Shown here: positions 17,730-26,540 of the stretch, piece by piece
Numbering within the stretch: the stretch's first letter is position 1
How the letters are laid out: every line of letters starts with the position of its first letter
Assembly: GCA_937981575.1 (NCBI GenBank)
Contig: CALJNR010000078.1
Coordinates: forward strand, 1 to 58,587
DNA: 58,587 bases
Reading direction: 5' to 3'
Origin: an uncultured Clostridia bacterium
GTDB lineage: Bacteria; Bacillota; Clostridia; Lachnospirales; Cellulosilyticaceae
Position numbers and translations under genes: made by a program
The notes under the pieces: generated by a model
What the model saw: the letters and a program-made list of their open reading frames with translations, nothing else
Told to the model about the DNA's origin: nothing
The model's database searches: none

Positions 17730-17948
17730 ATTTAAAAAACCAGCTTATAAATTATGATCAGGAATTAATGATAGTGAAGTAAGATCAAGGCACATAGCAT
17801 ATTGAAGTGAACCCCTATTTAGGTAAGAAATCTAGTATAAACTTTGTAGATAAGAAATAAGGGATTGTGATTCTGTTTTTAAAATAATACTATATAATAA
17901 GATATAAAAACCTTTGATAATGTTCCTGATATGAAGGAGGAAGTATAA

Positions 17949-19019
17949 ATGTATGATCTTTTGAACTACATAAAAAGTATAGAAGATGTTAATAACAGCT
18001 TTCAGGAGAAAGTTGAAAAATATATTGATAATCTTACGAAACCTGTAGGTGCCTTAGGAAAACTTGAAGAAATAGTTATCAGGCTTGCTGGCATACAAGG
18101 GACAAGAGATATTGCGATAGATAAAAAAGTAGTGGTCATTATGTGTGCCGATAATGGGGTCTATGATGAAGGAATCAGTGAGTGCCCGCAAAATGTTACT
18201 CAGCAGGTAACCCATAACTTTACAAGAGGGATAACAGGTATAAACCGGATGACGCACTTTTCAAAGTCAGATATTCATGTTGTTGATATAGGTGTTAAAG
18301 GAACAATCAATTCACCGCTCGTACATCATAAAAAAATCAAGCATGGAACAAACAATATGTGTCTTGAGCCAGCGATGACAAGAGAAGAAGCTCTAAAGGC
18401 TGTTTGGATAGGAATAGAAGCGGCCGAAGAACTAAGCAGAAAAGGCTATCAGGTTTTTGGGACAGGAGAAATGGGAATAGGAAATACGACCACTTCAGCG
18501 GCTGTTCTTAGTGTGCTAGCGAATGAAGAAGCCAAAAAGATAGTAGGAAAAGGGGCTGGGGCTACACAAGAGACCTTAGACCGTAAGGTAGATGCCATCG
18601 AAAGAGCAATCTATAAGCATAAGCCTGATCCAAATGATGTCATAGATGTACTGACTAAGGTAGGGGGATTTGACCTTGCTGGATTATGCGGCGTTTTTTT
18701 AGGAGCTGCTAAAAACAAAAAAGCAGTGGTTATAGATGGGTTTATTTCAGCAGTAGCAGCTCTTTGTGCATACAAACTCGAACCTAAATGCGCTCAGTAT
18801 ATGTTTCCTTCTCACATGTCCAAAGAAACAGGAATGCATACGGCCATGAAAATATTAGGGATTGAACCTTATTTTAATTTGGACATGAGGTTAGGAGAAG
18901 GGACTGGGTGTACACTTACTTTTCAGCTGATGGATATGGCCCTCCATACTCTATATACGATGGCAACATTTGAAGAAGCTTCTATTGAAAAAGAAAAGTA
19001 TATTGGACTGTGGAAATGA
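17949..19019 (+). CDS. cobT: Nicotinate-nucleotide--dimethylbenzimidazole phosphoribosyltransferase
   Basis: This 356-residue enzyme activates the lower-ligand base by forming alpha-ribazole 5'-phosphate for the cobalamin nucleotide loop. The catalytic Glu317 of Salmonella CobT falls at Glu317 here too, in LGEGTGCTL. The N-terminal motif LTKPVGALGKLEE and the central GEMGIGNTT are also typical. GAAGGAGG precedes the ATG. It lies 2.5 kb upstream of the main cluster and outside the riboswitch-controlled unit, so it may be expressed independently of B12 status. I found no riboswitch in its own leader (17677-17948). Confidence 0.96.
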   Translation: MYDLLNYIKSIEDVNNSFQEKVEKYIDNLTKPVGALGKLEEIVIRLAGIQGTRDIAIDKKVVVIMCADNGVYDEGISECPQNVTQQVTHNFTRGITGINRMTHFSKSDIHVVDIGVKGTINSPLVHHKKIKHGTNNMCLEPAMTREEALKAVWIGIEAAEELSRKGYQVFGTGEMGIGNTTTSAAVLSVLANEEAKKIVGKGAGATQETLDRKVDAIERAIYKHKPDPNDVIDVLTKVGGFDLAGLCGVFLGAAKNKKAVVIDGFISAVAALCAYKLEPKCAQYMFPSHMSKETGMHTAMKILGIEPYFNLDMRLGEGTGCTLTFQLMDMALHTLYTMATFEEASIEKEKYIGLWK

Positions 19020-19039
19020 GGTTAGAGAGGGGAAACTTT

Positions 19040-19207
19040 TTGAAGAAGATTACAAAATTTTTATTTATTATTACCGGAGTGATAAATAGTATAACATCTA
19101 TGCTCTACTTCAGTGGAAATAAAACGTTATGGGGAGTTACTTATCTTTTCTTAGCTTTGACGTTTATTATGCTTGGAATAAGCTCTATAAAGAGGGCAAA
19201 GAAATAA
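19040..19207 (+). CDS. Small two-helix membrane protein
   Basis: This is a 55-residue hydrophobic protein with two predicted transmembrane helices (about residues 5-23 and 29-47) and a positively charged C-terminus (KRAKK). I chose the TTG at 19040, seven bases after AGAGGGG. Reading from the in-frame ATG at 19010 would overlap cobT and lacks a ribosome binding site. I do not recognise a family. Its position 20 bases after cobT suggests co-transcription, but a role in cobamide metabolism is only a guess. Confidence 0.6.
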   Translation: MKKITKFLFIITGVINSITSMLYFSGNKTLWGVTYLFLALTFIMLGISSIKRAKK

Positions 19208-19217
19208 ATAAAATATA

Positions 19218-19243
19218 ATAGGCAGTTCATACGAACTGCCTAT
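19218..19243. terminator. Hairpin between the small membrane gene and spoVFB
   Basis: ATAGGCAGTTC, loop ATAC and GAACTGCCTAT form a perfect 11-bp stem. On the minus strand the stem is followed by a T-rich tract, making it a good terminator for spoVFB. On the plus strand the following bases are not T-rich. Confidence 0.72.
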
Positions 19244-19295
19244 GTGAATAGATTCGGCTAAAATAGAGCTAATATTTAATCAATTGAACAACCTA

Positions 19296-19883
19296 TTAAT
19301 ATTTCTCGAGAATAGGTTGAATCTGTTCTTTTTTCAAAGCTTCTAAAATGCTTGGAATCATAAGGTCAAATTTGGAGACTAAAGAATTAGGTTTATCTTT
19401 AAAGTTATCCTGACCAAAAGGAATAAAGTATAGATTTTTAGTATTTAAGAGATTTGCAATACTTTTGGCACTAATACTTAGGCCATCATTGGTTGCAATG
19501 CCAAGCAGCACAGGTTTATTGTTTCTAAAAAGTTCTTTTGCCACCATTAAAACAGGGGTATCTGTGGCACCATCTGAGAGTTTCGATAAGCTGTTTCCTG
19601 TACAAGGGGCTATAACGAAAATATCTAAAGGTTTTTCAAATTTATTAAAGGATTCGGAAAGAGACATGGTTTGAATGGGTTCACGGCCGGTGATGATTTC
19701 CATACGTTTTAAGAAATCTTTCGCGTTGCCATAGCGTGAATCGGTAACAGCTACCTGGTAAGAAACGATTGGAACAACTTCCGCCCCCTCATCTACTAAA
19801 TTTTGAAGCTGCGGAAACACCTGATCGAATACACAATAAGAGCCAGTGAAACCAAAACCAATCTTTAAGCCTTTTAACTGCAT
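19296..19883 (-). CDS. spoVFB: Dipicolinate synthase subunit B
   Basis: This 195-residue flavoprotein-fold protein matches the DpaB/SpoVFB subunit of dipicolinate synthase, which makes the spore-core chelator dipicolinic acid from dihydrodipicolinate in the mother cell. Recognisable stretches are IGFGFTGSYC near the N-terminus, IAPCTGNSLSKL, TDTPVLMVAK and YFIPFGQDNFKDKPNS. A strong AAGGAGG precedes the ATG. The usual partner spoVFA (dpaA) is not adjacent: cobT lies on one side and the cobalamin riboswitch on the other. The subunit either works with a distant spoVFA or has another role. It supports a spore-forming host. Confidence 0.93.
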   Translation of the reverse strand: MQLKGLKIGFGFTGSYCVFDQVFPQLQNLVDEGAEVVPIVSYQVAVTDSRYGNAKDFLKRMEIITGREPIQTMSLSESFNKFEKPLDIFVIAPCTGNSLSKLSDGATDTPVLMVAKELFRNNKPVLLGIATNDGLSISAKSIANLLNTKNLYFIPFGQDNFKDKPNSLVSKFDLMIPSILEALKKEQIQPILEKY

Positions 19884-20118
19884 AGTATACCTCCTTGTTT
19901 ACTGAGAAATAAAAGACGTTCTTTCACTATTTATATTAGAAACAAGAGGAGAAAATACCAAAACAATCCTTGTTAAAAAACTGTTTAAGCTAGACAATAA
20001 TAACCAAAGTATGTAATAATGAAGTTATATTTAAAATGATTTTTTATAGCAATAGATTTTTGCTTAGTATAACTATAGATGACATAGGCTTTATATCTTT
20101 AGATAAATAGGCGAGAAG

Positions 20119-20315
20119 TTTTAGGTGCGAGAGCTTAAAGTGAAAGTTTTAAGTTCAGCTTAATAGGGAAATGCGTAATGCTGCAGCCCCCGCTACTGTA
20201 AACAAGGACGATTTATTCATATATACAAGTTGGATTGTATATATCAGCCACTGTACACAATGTACGGGAAGGGGAATAAATAGGATGATTTGTGAGCCAG
20301 GAGACCTGCCTAAAA
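20119..20315 (+). ncRNA. Cobalamin (AdoCbl-type) riboswitch
   Basis: The conserved core is unmistakable: AATAGGGAA, then GCAGCCCCCGCTACTGTAA (the B12 box region), AGCCACTG, GGGAAGG and GAGCCAGGAGACCTGCCT. The closing stem P1 pairs TTTTAGG (20119-20125) with CCTAAAA (20309-20315). A terminator hairpin about 60 bases downstream forms the expression platform, so B12 binding is expected to stop transcription of the cobQ-to-cobS series. A short open frame can be read through this RNA but has no coding character. The rest of 19884-20453 holds the spoVFB leader and AT-rich promoter DNA. Confidence 0.97.
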
Positions 20316-20377
20316 CAGAATGTTACACTTTCGGAGGGAAAGGCAGTAATACAATAATACACCCGTATTGTATGTAT

Positions 20378-20401
20378 AGACTCCTTTTGGAGTCTTTTTT
20401 T
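20378..20401 (+). terminator. Riboswitch expression-platform terminator
   Basis: AGACTCC, loop TTTT and GGAGTCT are followed by seven T residues and then G. An upstream hairpin (ATACAAT near 20349 with ATTGTAT near 20367) could take part in the alternative fold. This is the transcription-off state of the cobalamin switch. Confidence 0.9.
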
Positions 20402-20453
20402 GTGCTATAAATAAAGAAACGCTATAAAGTTAGAAATAAGGAGGCGAAGCGGT

Positions 20454-21974
20454 ATGGGAAGCCCCATTATGTTCCAAGGCACAGCGTCGAATGCAGGAAA
20501 AAGTTTTATCGTTGCAGCTTTTTGCAGGATTTTTCTTCAAGATGGTTATAAGGTAATTCCGTTTAAATCACAAAATATGGCCCTCAACTCTTACATTACT
20601 GAGGAAGGCTTGGAGATGGGAAGAGCTCAGGTTTTTCAGGCAGAAGCTGCCAGAGTACTGCCGGATGTTAAAATGAATCCAGTGCTGCTTAAACCCCATG
20701 CAGATAAACACTGCCAAGTAATCATTAATGGCAAAGTGTATGGTAATATGAGTGCCGCAGAGTATCATGAATTTAAACCTAGCCTTGCCGATATGATTCG
20801 AGAAGTTTATGAAACGATAAGTAAGGAAAATGATATTGTCGTGATAGAAGGCGCCGGAAGCCCGGCAGAGATTAACCTTAGAGAGAAGGATATTGTCAAC
20901 ATGGGTATGGCAGAAATAGCCGACTCACCTGTTATACTAATCGGAGATATTGATAAAGGCGGCGTTTTTGCAGCGCTTGTAGGTACAATTATGTTGCTCA
21001 CGGAACGAGAAAGAAAACGAGTTAAAGGCATCATCATCAATAAATTTAGAGGAGATATCACGATTCTTGAGCCCGGTATCAAGATGCTCGAAGATATTAT
21101 TAAAGTTCCAGTTTTAGGAGTAGTCCCTTATATGCATGTGAATATCGAAGATGAAGATAGCCTGACAGCCCGTTTTAATCAGCAAAACAAAAAGCAAAAG
21201 GATATTGAAATAGAAGTTGTATGTTTGCCGCACATCTCTAACTTTACAGACTTTAATATTTTTGAAACTCAGGAAGATGTAAGTATTAAATATATTACAA
21301 GAGGCAAAAGTATAGGAAATCCAGATATGCTTATCATTCCAGGCAGTAAAAACACCATAGAGGATCTGCTTTATCTCAAAGAAAGCGGCCTCGCTAAGCA
21401 GATCAAAGCTTTTGCAGATGCCGGCAAACTCATTGTCGGTATCTGCGGAGGCTATCAGATTCTTGGGAAAAAGCTATATGACCCAAAAGGCATCGAATGC
21501 GGCATCACAGAAATAGATGGACTTGGGCTTTTAGACATTGAAACAGTCTTTGAAGCAGAAAAGGTAACAACGCAGGTACAAGGAATCATTAACGAAGAGC
21601 TTCCGGGACCTTTTAAAAATCTTTCCGGCAAAACGATCAGCGGCTACGAGATTCATATGGGAGTCAGTACTTTAGGGCAAGCGGCCAAGCCTCTCCTAAC
21701 CATTCGGCAGCGTCTAGGAGAAGAAGTACTAAATGCAGAAGGTTGTATCAGTCAAGGAGGGAACGTAATGGGAACTTATCTTCATGGCGTTTTTGATGAA
21801 ATAGATTTTACAAGAACGCTGCTTAATACCATAAGAAGCCAAAAAGGATTAGATGAACAAACTACAGATATCAGTTCCTTCAAGGCATTTAAAGATAAAG
21901 AATATGATAAAATGGCACAGATCGTAAGAGACAATGTTAATATGCAGGCCATTTACCAAATGATAAGAGCGTGA
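20454..21974 (+). CDS. cobQ: Cobyric acid synthase
   Basis: This 506-residue glutamine-dependent amidase (CbiP/CobQ) amidates the b, d, e and g carboxylates of adenosylcobyrinic acid a,c-diamide. The N-terminal P-loop-like ATP site is GTASNAGKS (residues 9-17), the central motif is IEGAGSPAEINL, and the triad-type glutaminase domain has nucleophile Cys331 in GICGGYQILG and a late His in YLHGVFD. It is the first gene after the riboswitch terminator, with AAGGAGGCGAAGCGGT before the ATG. It overlaps cbiB or leaves only a few bases, depending on the start chosen there. Confidence 0.96.
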   Translation: MGSPIMFQGTASNAGKSFIVAAFCRIFLQDGYKVIPFKSQNMALNSYITEEGLEMGRAQVFQAEAARVLPDVKMNPVLLKPHADKHCQVIINGKVYGNMSAAEYHEFKPSLADMIREVYETISKENDIVVIEGAGSPAEINLREKDIVNMGMAEIADSPVILIGDIDKGGVFAALVGTIMLLTERERKRVKGIIINKFRGDITILEPGIKMLEDIIKVPVLGVVPYMHVNIEDEDSLTARFNQQNKKQKDIEIEVVCLPHISNFTDFNIFETQEDVSIKYITRGKSIGNPDMLIIPGSKNTIEDLLYLKESGLAKQIKAFADAGKLIVGICGGYQILGKKLYDPKGIECGITEIDGLGLLDIETVFEAEKVTTQVQGIINEELPGPFKNLSGKTISGYEIHMGVSTLGQAAKPLLTIRQRLGEEVLNAEGCISQGGNVMGTYLHGVFDEIDFTRTLLNTIRSQKGLDEQTTDISSFKAFKDKEYDKMAQIVRDNVNMQAIYQMIRA

Positions 21975-21979
21975 TTAAG

Positions 21980-22942
21980 ATGCATCTGATAACAATTGTT
22001 TTAGGCTATATACTAGATCTGCTGCTAGGAGACCCCTACTCTTTTCCGCATCCAGTAAGATTTATAGGGAGACTCATAAGATTTACAGAAAAACAGATCA
22101 GAAAAAAAGCGAGATCATCAAGGATGCTGAAGATAGGCGGCGGACTGCTGTGGCTTGTTACGGCAGGAACGACTTTCTTAGTCGTATATTTTATGACAAA
22201 GCTCAGTAAAGTGCATCCTGCGCTTTACATCGTGGTTAACAGCACCCTAATCTATACAACACTTGCCACTAAGTGCCTAAAAGATGAAGCTGTAAAAATA
22301 TATAAAACGTTGTGCTCAGGATCTCTCGAAGATTCAAGAAAACAGCTGTCCTATATCGTAGGAAGGGATACCAATAACCTGACTTCAAAAGAGATTACAA
22401 GAGCGACTGTTGAAACAGTGGCAGAAAATACAGTAGACGGTATCATAGCCCCATTATTCTATGCCTTTATCGGAGGAGCCCCATTGGCCTTTCTCTATAA
22501 AGCCATCAATACCTTAGACTCTATGGTCGGCTATAAAAATGAGAAATATAAAGATATAGGCTTTGTATCTGCCAAAATAGATGATCTTGCAAACTATGTG
22601 CCTGCCCGCATCACATCCCTATTCATGATGCTGGCCAGCTTCATAATAGGGCTAAATGGACTAGGCTCTATTAAAATAGCTATAAGAGACAGAAAAAATC
22701 ATAAAAGTCCCAACTGCGCCTACCCAGAAGGCTCGACAGCCGGCGCACTAAGCGTTCAGCTTGGCGGAACCAATACCTATTTTGGAGAAAAAGTCTACAA
22801 ACCTACAATAGGCGATGCGCTAAGAGAGATAGAAAATGAAGATATCCTAAGAACAAACAAACTTATGTATGCTACCTCGCTTGTTGCACTCATCCTATTT
22901 ACCCTAACGTACAGCTTCATTCGCTATACTCTTTTACACTAG
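21980..22942 (+). CDS. cbiB: Adenosylcobinamide-phosphate synthase
   Basis: This 320-residue integral membrane protein attaches aminopropanol phosphate to adenosylcobyric acid. Family motifs include LLLGDPYSFPHPVRFIG near the N-terminus, ARITSL, the charged segment AETVENTVDG-like (VETVAENTVDGIIAPLF) and NCAYPEGSTAGALSVQLGG. Several hydrophobic helices run through the chain. I chose the ATG at 21980; a GTG at 21971 overlaps the cobQ stop and is the alternative. Neither has a strong ribosome binding site, which suggests translational coupling to cobQ. The next gene, cobD, makes its (R)-1-amino-2-propanol phosphate substrate but is separated by an unusual 314-base gap. Confidence 0.94.
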   Translation: MHLITIVLGYILDLLLGDPYSFPHPVRFIGRLIRFTEKQIRKKARSSRMLKIGGGLLWLVTAGTTFLVVYFMTKLSKVHPALYIVVNSTLIYTTLATKCLKDEAVKIYKTLCSGSLEDSRKQLSYIVGRDTNNLTSKEITRATVETVAENTVDGIIAPLFYAFIGGAPLAFLYKAINTLDSMVGYKNEKYKDIGFVSAKIDDLANYVPARITSLFMMLASFIIGLNGLGSIKIAIRDRKNHKSPNCAYPEGSTAGALSVQLGGTNTYFGEKVYKPTIGDALREIENEDILRTNKLMYATSLVALILFTLTYSFIRYTLLH

Positions 22943-23256
22943 AGACGAGAATCCTTGTTTTTTGGCAAGACCTACAAGCTGTCGGGGGATAAAAATTCTT
23001 TTTGGTATCTAAGGAGGATATTCATAAAGGGTGCCAATAAATGAAAGAATAAAAGTCATTAGAAGAAAGGTTTTATTCAATATTTTTTATCATTAGGAAG
23101 CTGAAGCTAAGCAAAAAAACTTTAAATTTTTAATGTCTAGTCTAATGATGGCCCTATCCATCAATACAAAAACTCAGCCCTTTAAAGTAATATTATCTAA
23201 AACTAAAATAATCACTATAACTAGTAATACGCAAAAAGTAAGGAGGCGAGAAACCC
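22943..23256. other. Long gap inside the cobalamin cluster
   Basis: This 314-base spacer contrasts with the tight packing of most neighbouring genes. It contains an AAGGAGGA at about 23010, followed by a GTG-started frame of only about 20 codons that I do not call. It also contains an 8-bp inverted repeat, ATCATTAG near 23088 and CTAATGAT near 23143. No terminator, riboswitch or promoter was convincing. The cobD ribosome binding site (AAGGAGG) is at its end. Confidence 0.5.
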
Positions 23257-24333
23257 TTGATTAATCTTGGCCACGGTGCCAATACAGAAGATATGGCAGC
23301 TAAATATAATAAAAACCCTGACGATATCTTAGACTTTAGTGCCAATACCAGCCCCTACCCCGTAAACAACTTAGAAAAGTATATTATAGAAGCAGTTCAT
23401 AAAAGTTCAAGTTATCCGGACATCTATTATACCAAGCTTAGAAATAACCTTGCCAGCTACCTCAGATGCCCTATGGAATACATTATTCCAGGAAACGGAG
23501 CTACAGAGATCATTTATCTGATTATGAAGTGTATCAAAGGCCCCTTGGGCATTGTTAACCCCACCTTTTCGGAATACGAAAGAAGCGCCAGCCTAAGCGG
23601 CAAAGAGATCCTCCACTTTTATCTGGATAAACAGGATGACTTTTTGCTTAATTCATCCCAAATCATAAAGCGAATAAATGATTTTGAATGTCTCTTTATC
23701 TGCAACCCCAATAACCCAACCGGAAAAGTGCAAAACCTTAAACCCATCTTAGAAAAGCTTCGGCAGCATCATAAACTGCTGATTGTAGATGAGACTTTCA
23801 TGGAGTTTGCAGATAACGATGAGGCTTACAGCCTTTTAAGTGAAGTAAAAAATTACCCGAATCTTCTTCTTATAAAAGCTGCTACAAAGTTTTTTGGACT
23901 GCCGGGAATAAGGCTCGGCTATGGCATAACTTCTAATTTAGATCTTCTTAGTCAAATGACATTTTATAAGGAGCCTTGGACAATTAACTGCTTTGCAGAG
24001 CACTTAGCGAACTATATTTTTAATGATAAAGATTACATTGAGCGCACCAAAGCTTACTTTAATGAGGAAAGACAGCGGGTACTTAGCCAGCTGCCAGAGA
24101 ACGACTGCTATAAGGCCTATAGCACAGATACTAATTTTATCCTTATTGAACTTAAAACAATCACATCTATAGAGCTTAGAGACAGACTTTTTAAAGAACA
24201 TAATATGCTCATTCGAGATGCATCCAATTTTAAGGGATTAAACAAGTATTTTATTAGGACAGCTATTAAAACAAAAGAGCAAAATGACAGGCTCATCAGC
24301 TTATTTCAAGAGAACTATTTATTTCAAACCTAA
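23257..24333 (+). CDS. cobD: Threonine-phosphate decarboxylase
   Basis: This 358-residue PLP enzyme of the histidinol-phosphate aminotransferase fold decarboxylates L-threonine O-3-phosphate to (R)-1-amino-2-propanol phosphate for CbiB. The PLP lysine is Lys211 in KAATKFFGLPGIRLGYG. CNPNNPTGK and VDETFMEF mark the cofactor site, and the N-terminal INLGHGANTED is typical of CobD. The start is a TTG at 23257, ten bases after AAGGAGG. No earlier ATG fits. It is followed closely by cbiA. Confidence 0.93.
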   Translation: MINLGHGANTEDMAAKYNKNPDDILDFSANTSPYPVNNLEKYIIEAVHKSSSYPDIYYTKLRNNLASYLRCPMEYIIPGNGATEIIYLIMKCIKGPLGIVNPTFSEYERSASLSGKEILHFYLDKQDDFLLNSSQIIKRINDFECLFICNPNNPTGKVQNLKPILEKLRQHHKLLIVDETFMEFADNDEAYSLLSEVKNYPNLLLIKAATKFFGLPGIRLGYGITSNLDLLSQMTFYKEPWTINCFAEHLANYIFNDKDYIERTKAYFNEERQRVLSQLPENDCYKAYSTDTNFILIELKTITSIELRDRLFKEHNMLIRDASNFKGLNKYFIRTAIKTKEQNDRLISLFQENYLFQT

Positions 24334-24344
24334 AGGTGGTCATC

Positions 24345-25700
24345 ATGAAAAAACTATTAATTGCCGGAACAAGCAGCGGAGTAGGCAAGACACTGCTTAC
24401 CCTTGGCATTATGAAAGCACTAAGCAGCAGAGGGCTCAAAGTGCAACCCTATAAAGTAGGACCTGATTACATAGATACAGCCTACCATACCCATATTACA
24501 AACAGAGCTTCAAGAAACCTAGATGCCTATATGCTAAGTGATGAGATGCTTAAATACCTTTTTAATAAGGCAGCCCAAGGAGCAGATGTTTCTGTAGTTG
24601 AAGGGGTAATGGGCTTATATGATGGCTATGGCAGTGATATTAATGCCTGCAGCAGTGCCTATGTCTCAAAGCTATTAAAGCTTCCTGTTATTTTAGTTAT
24701 TGACGGTAAGGCTATGGCAGCATCAGGTGCCGCAATGGTGCTGGGCTATAAGATGATCGATGAAGCAGTGAATCTAAAAGGTGTTATCCTAAACAACGTA
24801 AAAACAGCTTCTCATTTTCAGATTCTAAAAGAAGCTATAGAGAAATACACAGATGTTGAGGTATTAGGCTATTTTCCGCCGAATCCTGAGTTTTCTCTGC
24901 CATCCAGACATCTAGGGCTGGTTCCGTGCGAAGAAATGGAAAAGCTGGATGAAAAGTTCAGCCATTTAGGAGAAGAAGTCAATAAATACATCGCTATAGA
25001 TCGCTTGCTGGAAATCTGCGAAGGTCAGTCAGTTACAAGCAGCTTTAAGCTTGAAATCCCCAAAGTTAAAGGCAAGACTTTGGCTCTTGCCCATGATAAG
25101 GCGTTTAACTTTTATTATGAAGATAATCTGAATCTTTTAGAGGAGATAGGATTATCTATCGAAAAATTCAGCCCACTAACTGACAGTAAGCTGCCGAAGT
25201 GTGACTATATTTACATCGGAGGAGGATTTCCGGAAGTTTTTGCAAAAGAACTGGAGGAGAACAAAGGCATGCGGGATGCACTAAAAGAAGCACACTGTCA
25301 AGGGACTCCTATTTATGCAGAGTGCGGAGGGCTGATGTATCTCGGTAAAAGTCTCAAGACTCTTGAAAATGAGCGTTTTGAAATGACAGGGATACTAAAC
25401 GGGCAAAGTGTGATGACTAAGGGGCTTAAACGTTTTGGCTACTGCGAAGCAAGGGCAGAAGAAGCTACTATTCTCTCTAAAAAAGGAGACGTTTTAAAGG
25501 GGCATGAGTTTCATCATTCAGAGTTTATAACCGATGAAAAAGCGGCCTATACGATGACGAAACAGAGAGCTGGAAAAATGATGAGTACATGGACAGGTGG
25601 ATACAGCAAAGGGAAGACACTGGCATCTTACCTCCATATTCACTTTTATACTCATCTTAATGCACTTATGCGCTTTCTTGATTTAAACGAGCATGAGTAA
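24345..25700 (+). CDS. cbiA: Cobyrinic acid a,c-diamide synthase
   Basis: This 451-residue glutamine- and ATP-dependent amidase amidates the a and c side chains of cobyrinic acid. The N-terminal P-loop is AGTSSGVGKT, ADVSVVEGVMGLYDG is the typical switch-like motif, and the C-terminal glutaminase domain has Cys327 in AECGGLMYLG and a His-containing GHEFHHSEF. The ATG at 24345 follows AAAGGTGG by five bases. The in-frame GTG at 24336 lies within that site. It shares its architecture with cobQ, the other amidase of the cluster. Confidence 0.95.
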   Translation: MKKLLIAGTSSGVGKTLLTLGIMKALSSRGLKVQPYKVGPDYIDTAYHTHITNRASRNLDAYMLSDEMLKYLFNKAAQGADVSVVEGVMGLYDGYGSDINACSSAYVSKLLKLPVILVIDGKAMAASGAAMVLGYKMIDEAVNLKGVILNNVKTASHFQILKEAIEKYTDVEVLGYFPPNPEFSLPSRHLGLVPCEEMEKLDEKFSHLGEEVNKYIAIDRLLEICEGQSVTSSFKLEIPKVKGKTLALAHDKAFNFYYEDNLNLLEEIGLSIEKFSPLTDSKLPKCDYIYIGGGFPEVFAKELEENKGMRDALKEAHCQGTPIYAECGGLMYLGKSLKTLENERFEMTGILNGQSVMTKGLKRFGYCEARAEEATILSKKGDVLKGHEFHHSEFITDEKAAYTMTKQRAGKMMSTWTGGYSKGKTLASYLHIHFYTHLNALMRFLDLNEHE

Positions 25701-25828
25701 AAAAACTTAATGCATTTATGTTAGAAATAAAACGCCAGTAACTGACTAAAGATAAAATTCTGTATAGAGAAGAAACATAAAATCAGAAGATTAGGCAATA
25801 GCTTGGTGGATTTATATTAAAAGTAAGC

Positions 25829-25864
25829 GATTGCAAGACTCAATGAATTTAGAGTCAGGCAATC
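25829..25864 (+). other. RNA hairpin upstream of cbiC
   Basis: GATTGC and GACTC separated by AA pair with GAGTC and GCAATC separated by AG, around a ten-base loop. This gives an 11-bp stem with a 2x2 internal loop. There is no U run, so it is not a typical terminator. It lies in the 198-base gap between cbiA and cbiC and may be an mRNA processing or stabilising structure. Confidence 0.45.
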
Positions 25865-25898
25865 AACTAAAATAAGATAAAAGATAGGAGGCGTATGC

Positions 25899-26531
25899 AT
25901 GGATTATATTAAAAATCCCATGGAGATTGAGCGAAATAGTTTTGAAATCATACAAGGGATTATCGATGAAAGAAGACCAGGCTATGTATTTCGAACCCAG
26001 ACAGAGGAAAAAATAATCAAAAGAGCCATTCATACAACAGCTGACTTTGATTATTTGGATATCCTAAAAATATCAGAGGATGCAGTAGAGGCCATTAAAA
26101 AGGGACTCTTAGAAGGCGCAACCCTTTATACAGATACGCAAATGGCGCTTAGCGGCATTAATAAAACAAAGCTTAAGAGCTTAGGCTGTGAGATTAAATG
26201 CTTTATAAGTGATGAAGAAACAGCAAAGCTTGCAAAAGAGAGAAGTATCACAAGATCAATGGCTGCGGCGGAAAGAGCAGCCAGTGAAGAGGGCACTCAA
26301 ATCTTTGTGATTGGTAATGCACCGACTGCTTTATATAAAATAATAGAACTTAAAGAGGAAGGAAAGCTGAATCCTAGGGCAGTTATCGGGGTACCGGTTG
26401 GATTTGTAGGGGCAGCTGAATCTAAAGATGCCTTAGAGCAAACAGATATACCATACATTTTATCAAAGGGAAGAAAAGGTGGCAGCAATTTAGCTGCAGC
26501 TATTATAAATGCCATCCTTTATACACTATAG
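25899..26531 (+). CDS. cbiC: Cobalt-precorrin-8 methylmutase
   Basis: This 210-residue enzyme moves the C11 methyl group to C12, giving cobyrinic acid. The catalytic His of the CobH/CbiC family is visible as His45 in KRAIHTTADFDY. The region SMAAAERAASE and the C-terminal GVPVGFVGAAESK, SKGRKGGSNLAAAIINA are also diagnostic. GATAGGAGG lies before the start. It is the first of a run of overlapping ring-construction genes. Confidence 0.95.
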   Translation: MDYIKNPMEIERNSFEIIQGIIDERRPGYVFRTQTEEKIIKRAIHTTADFDYLDILKISEDAVEAIKKGLLEGATLYTDTQMALSGINKTKLKSLGCEIKCFISDEETAKLAKERSITRSMAAAERAASEEGTQIFVIGNAPTALYKIIELKEEGKLNPRAVIGVPVGFVGAAESKDALEQTDIPYILSKGRKGGSNLAAAIINAILYTL

Positions 26532-26540
26532 GAAAAGCCT

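Noticed and set aside
20171..20410. An open frame of about 79 codons across the cobalamin riboswitch and its terminator
   Set aside because: It coincides with the conserved B12 box and the terminator stem, has no ribosome binding site and no protein-like composition.
22943..23256. A decayed or short gene between cbiB and cobD
   Set aside because: The only frame near the AAGGAGGA is about 20 codons, poorly spaced and without recognisable sequence.
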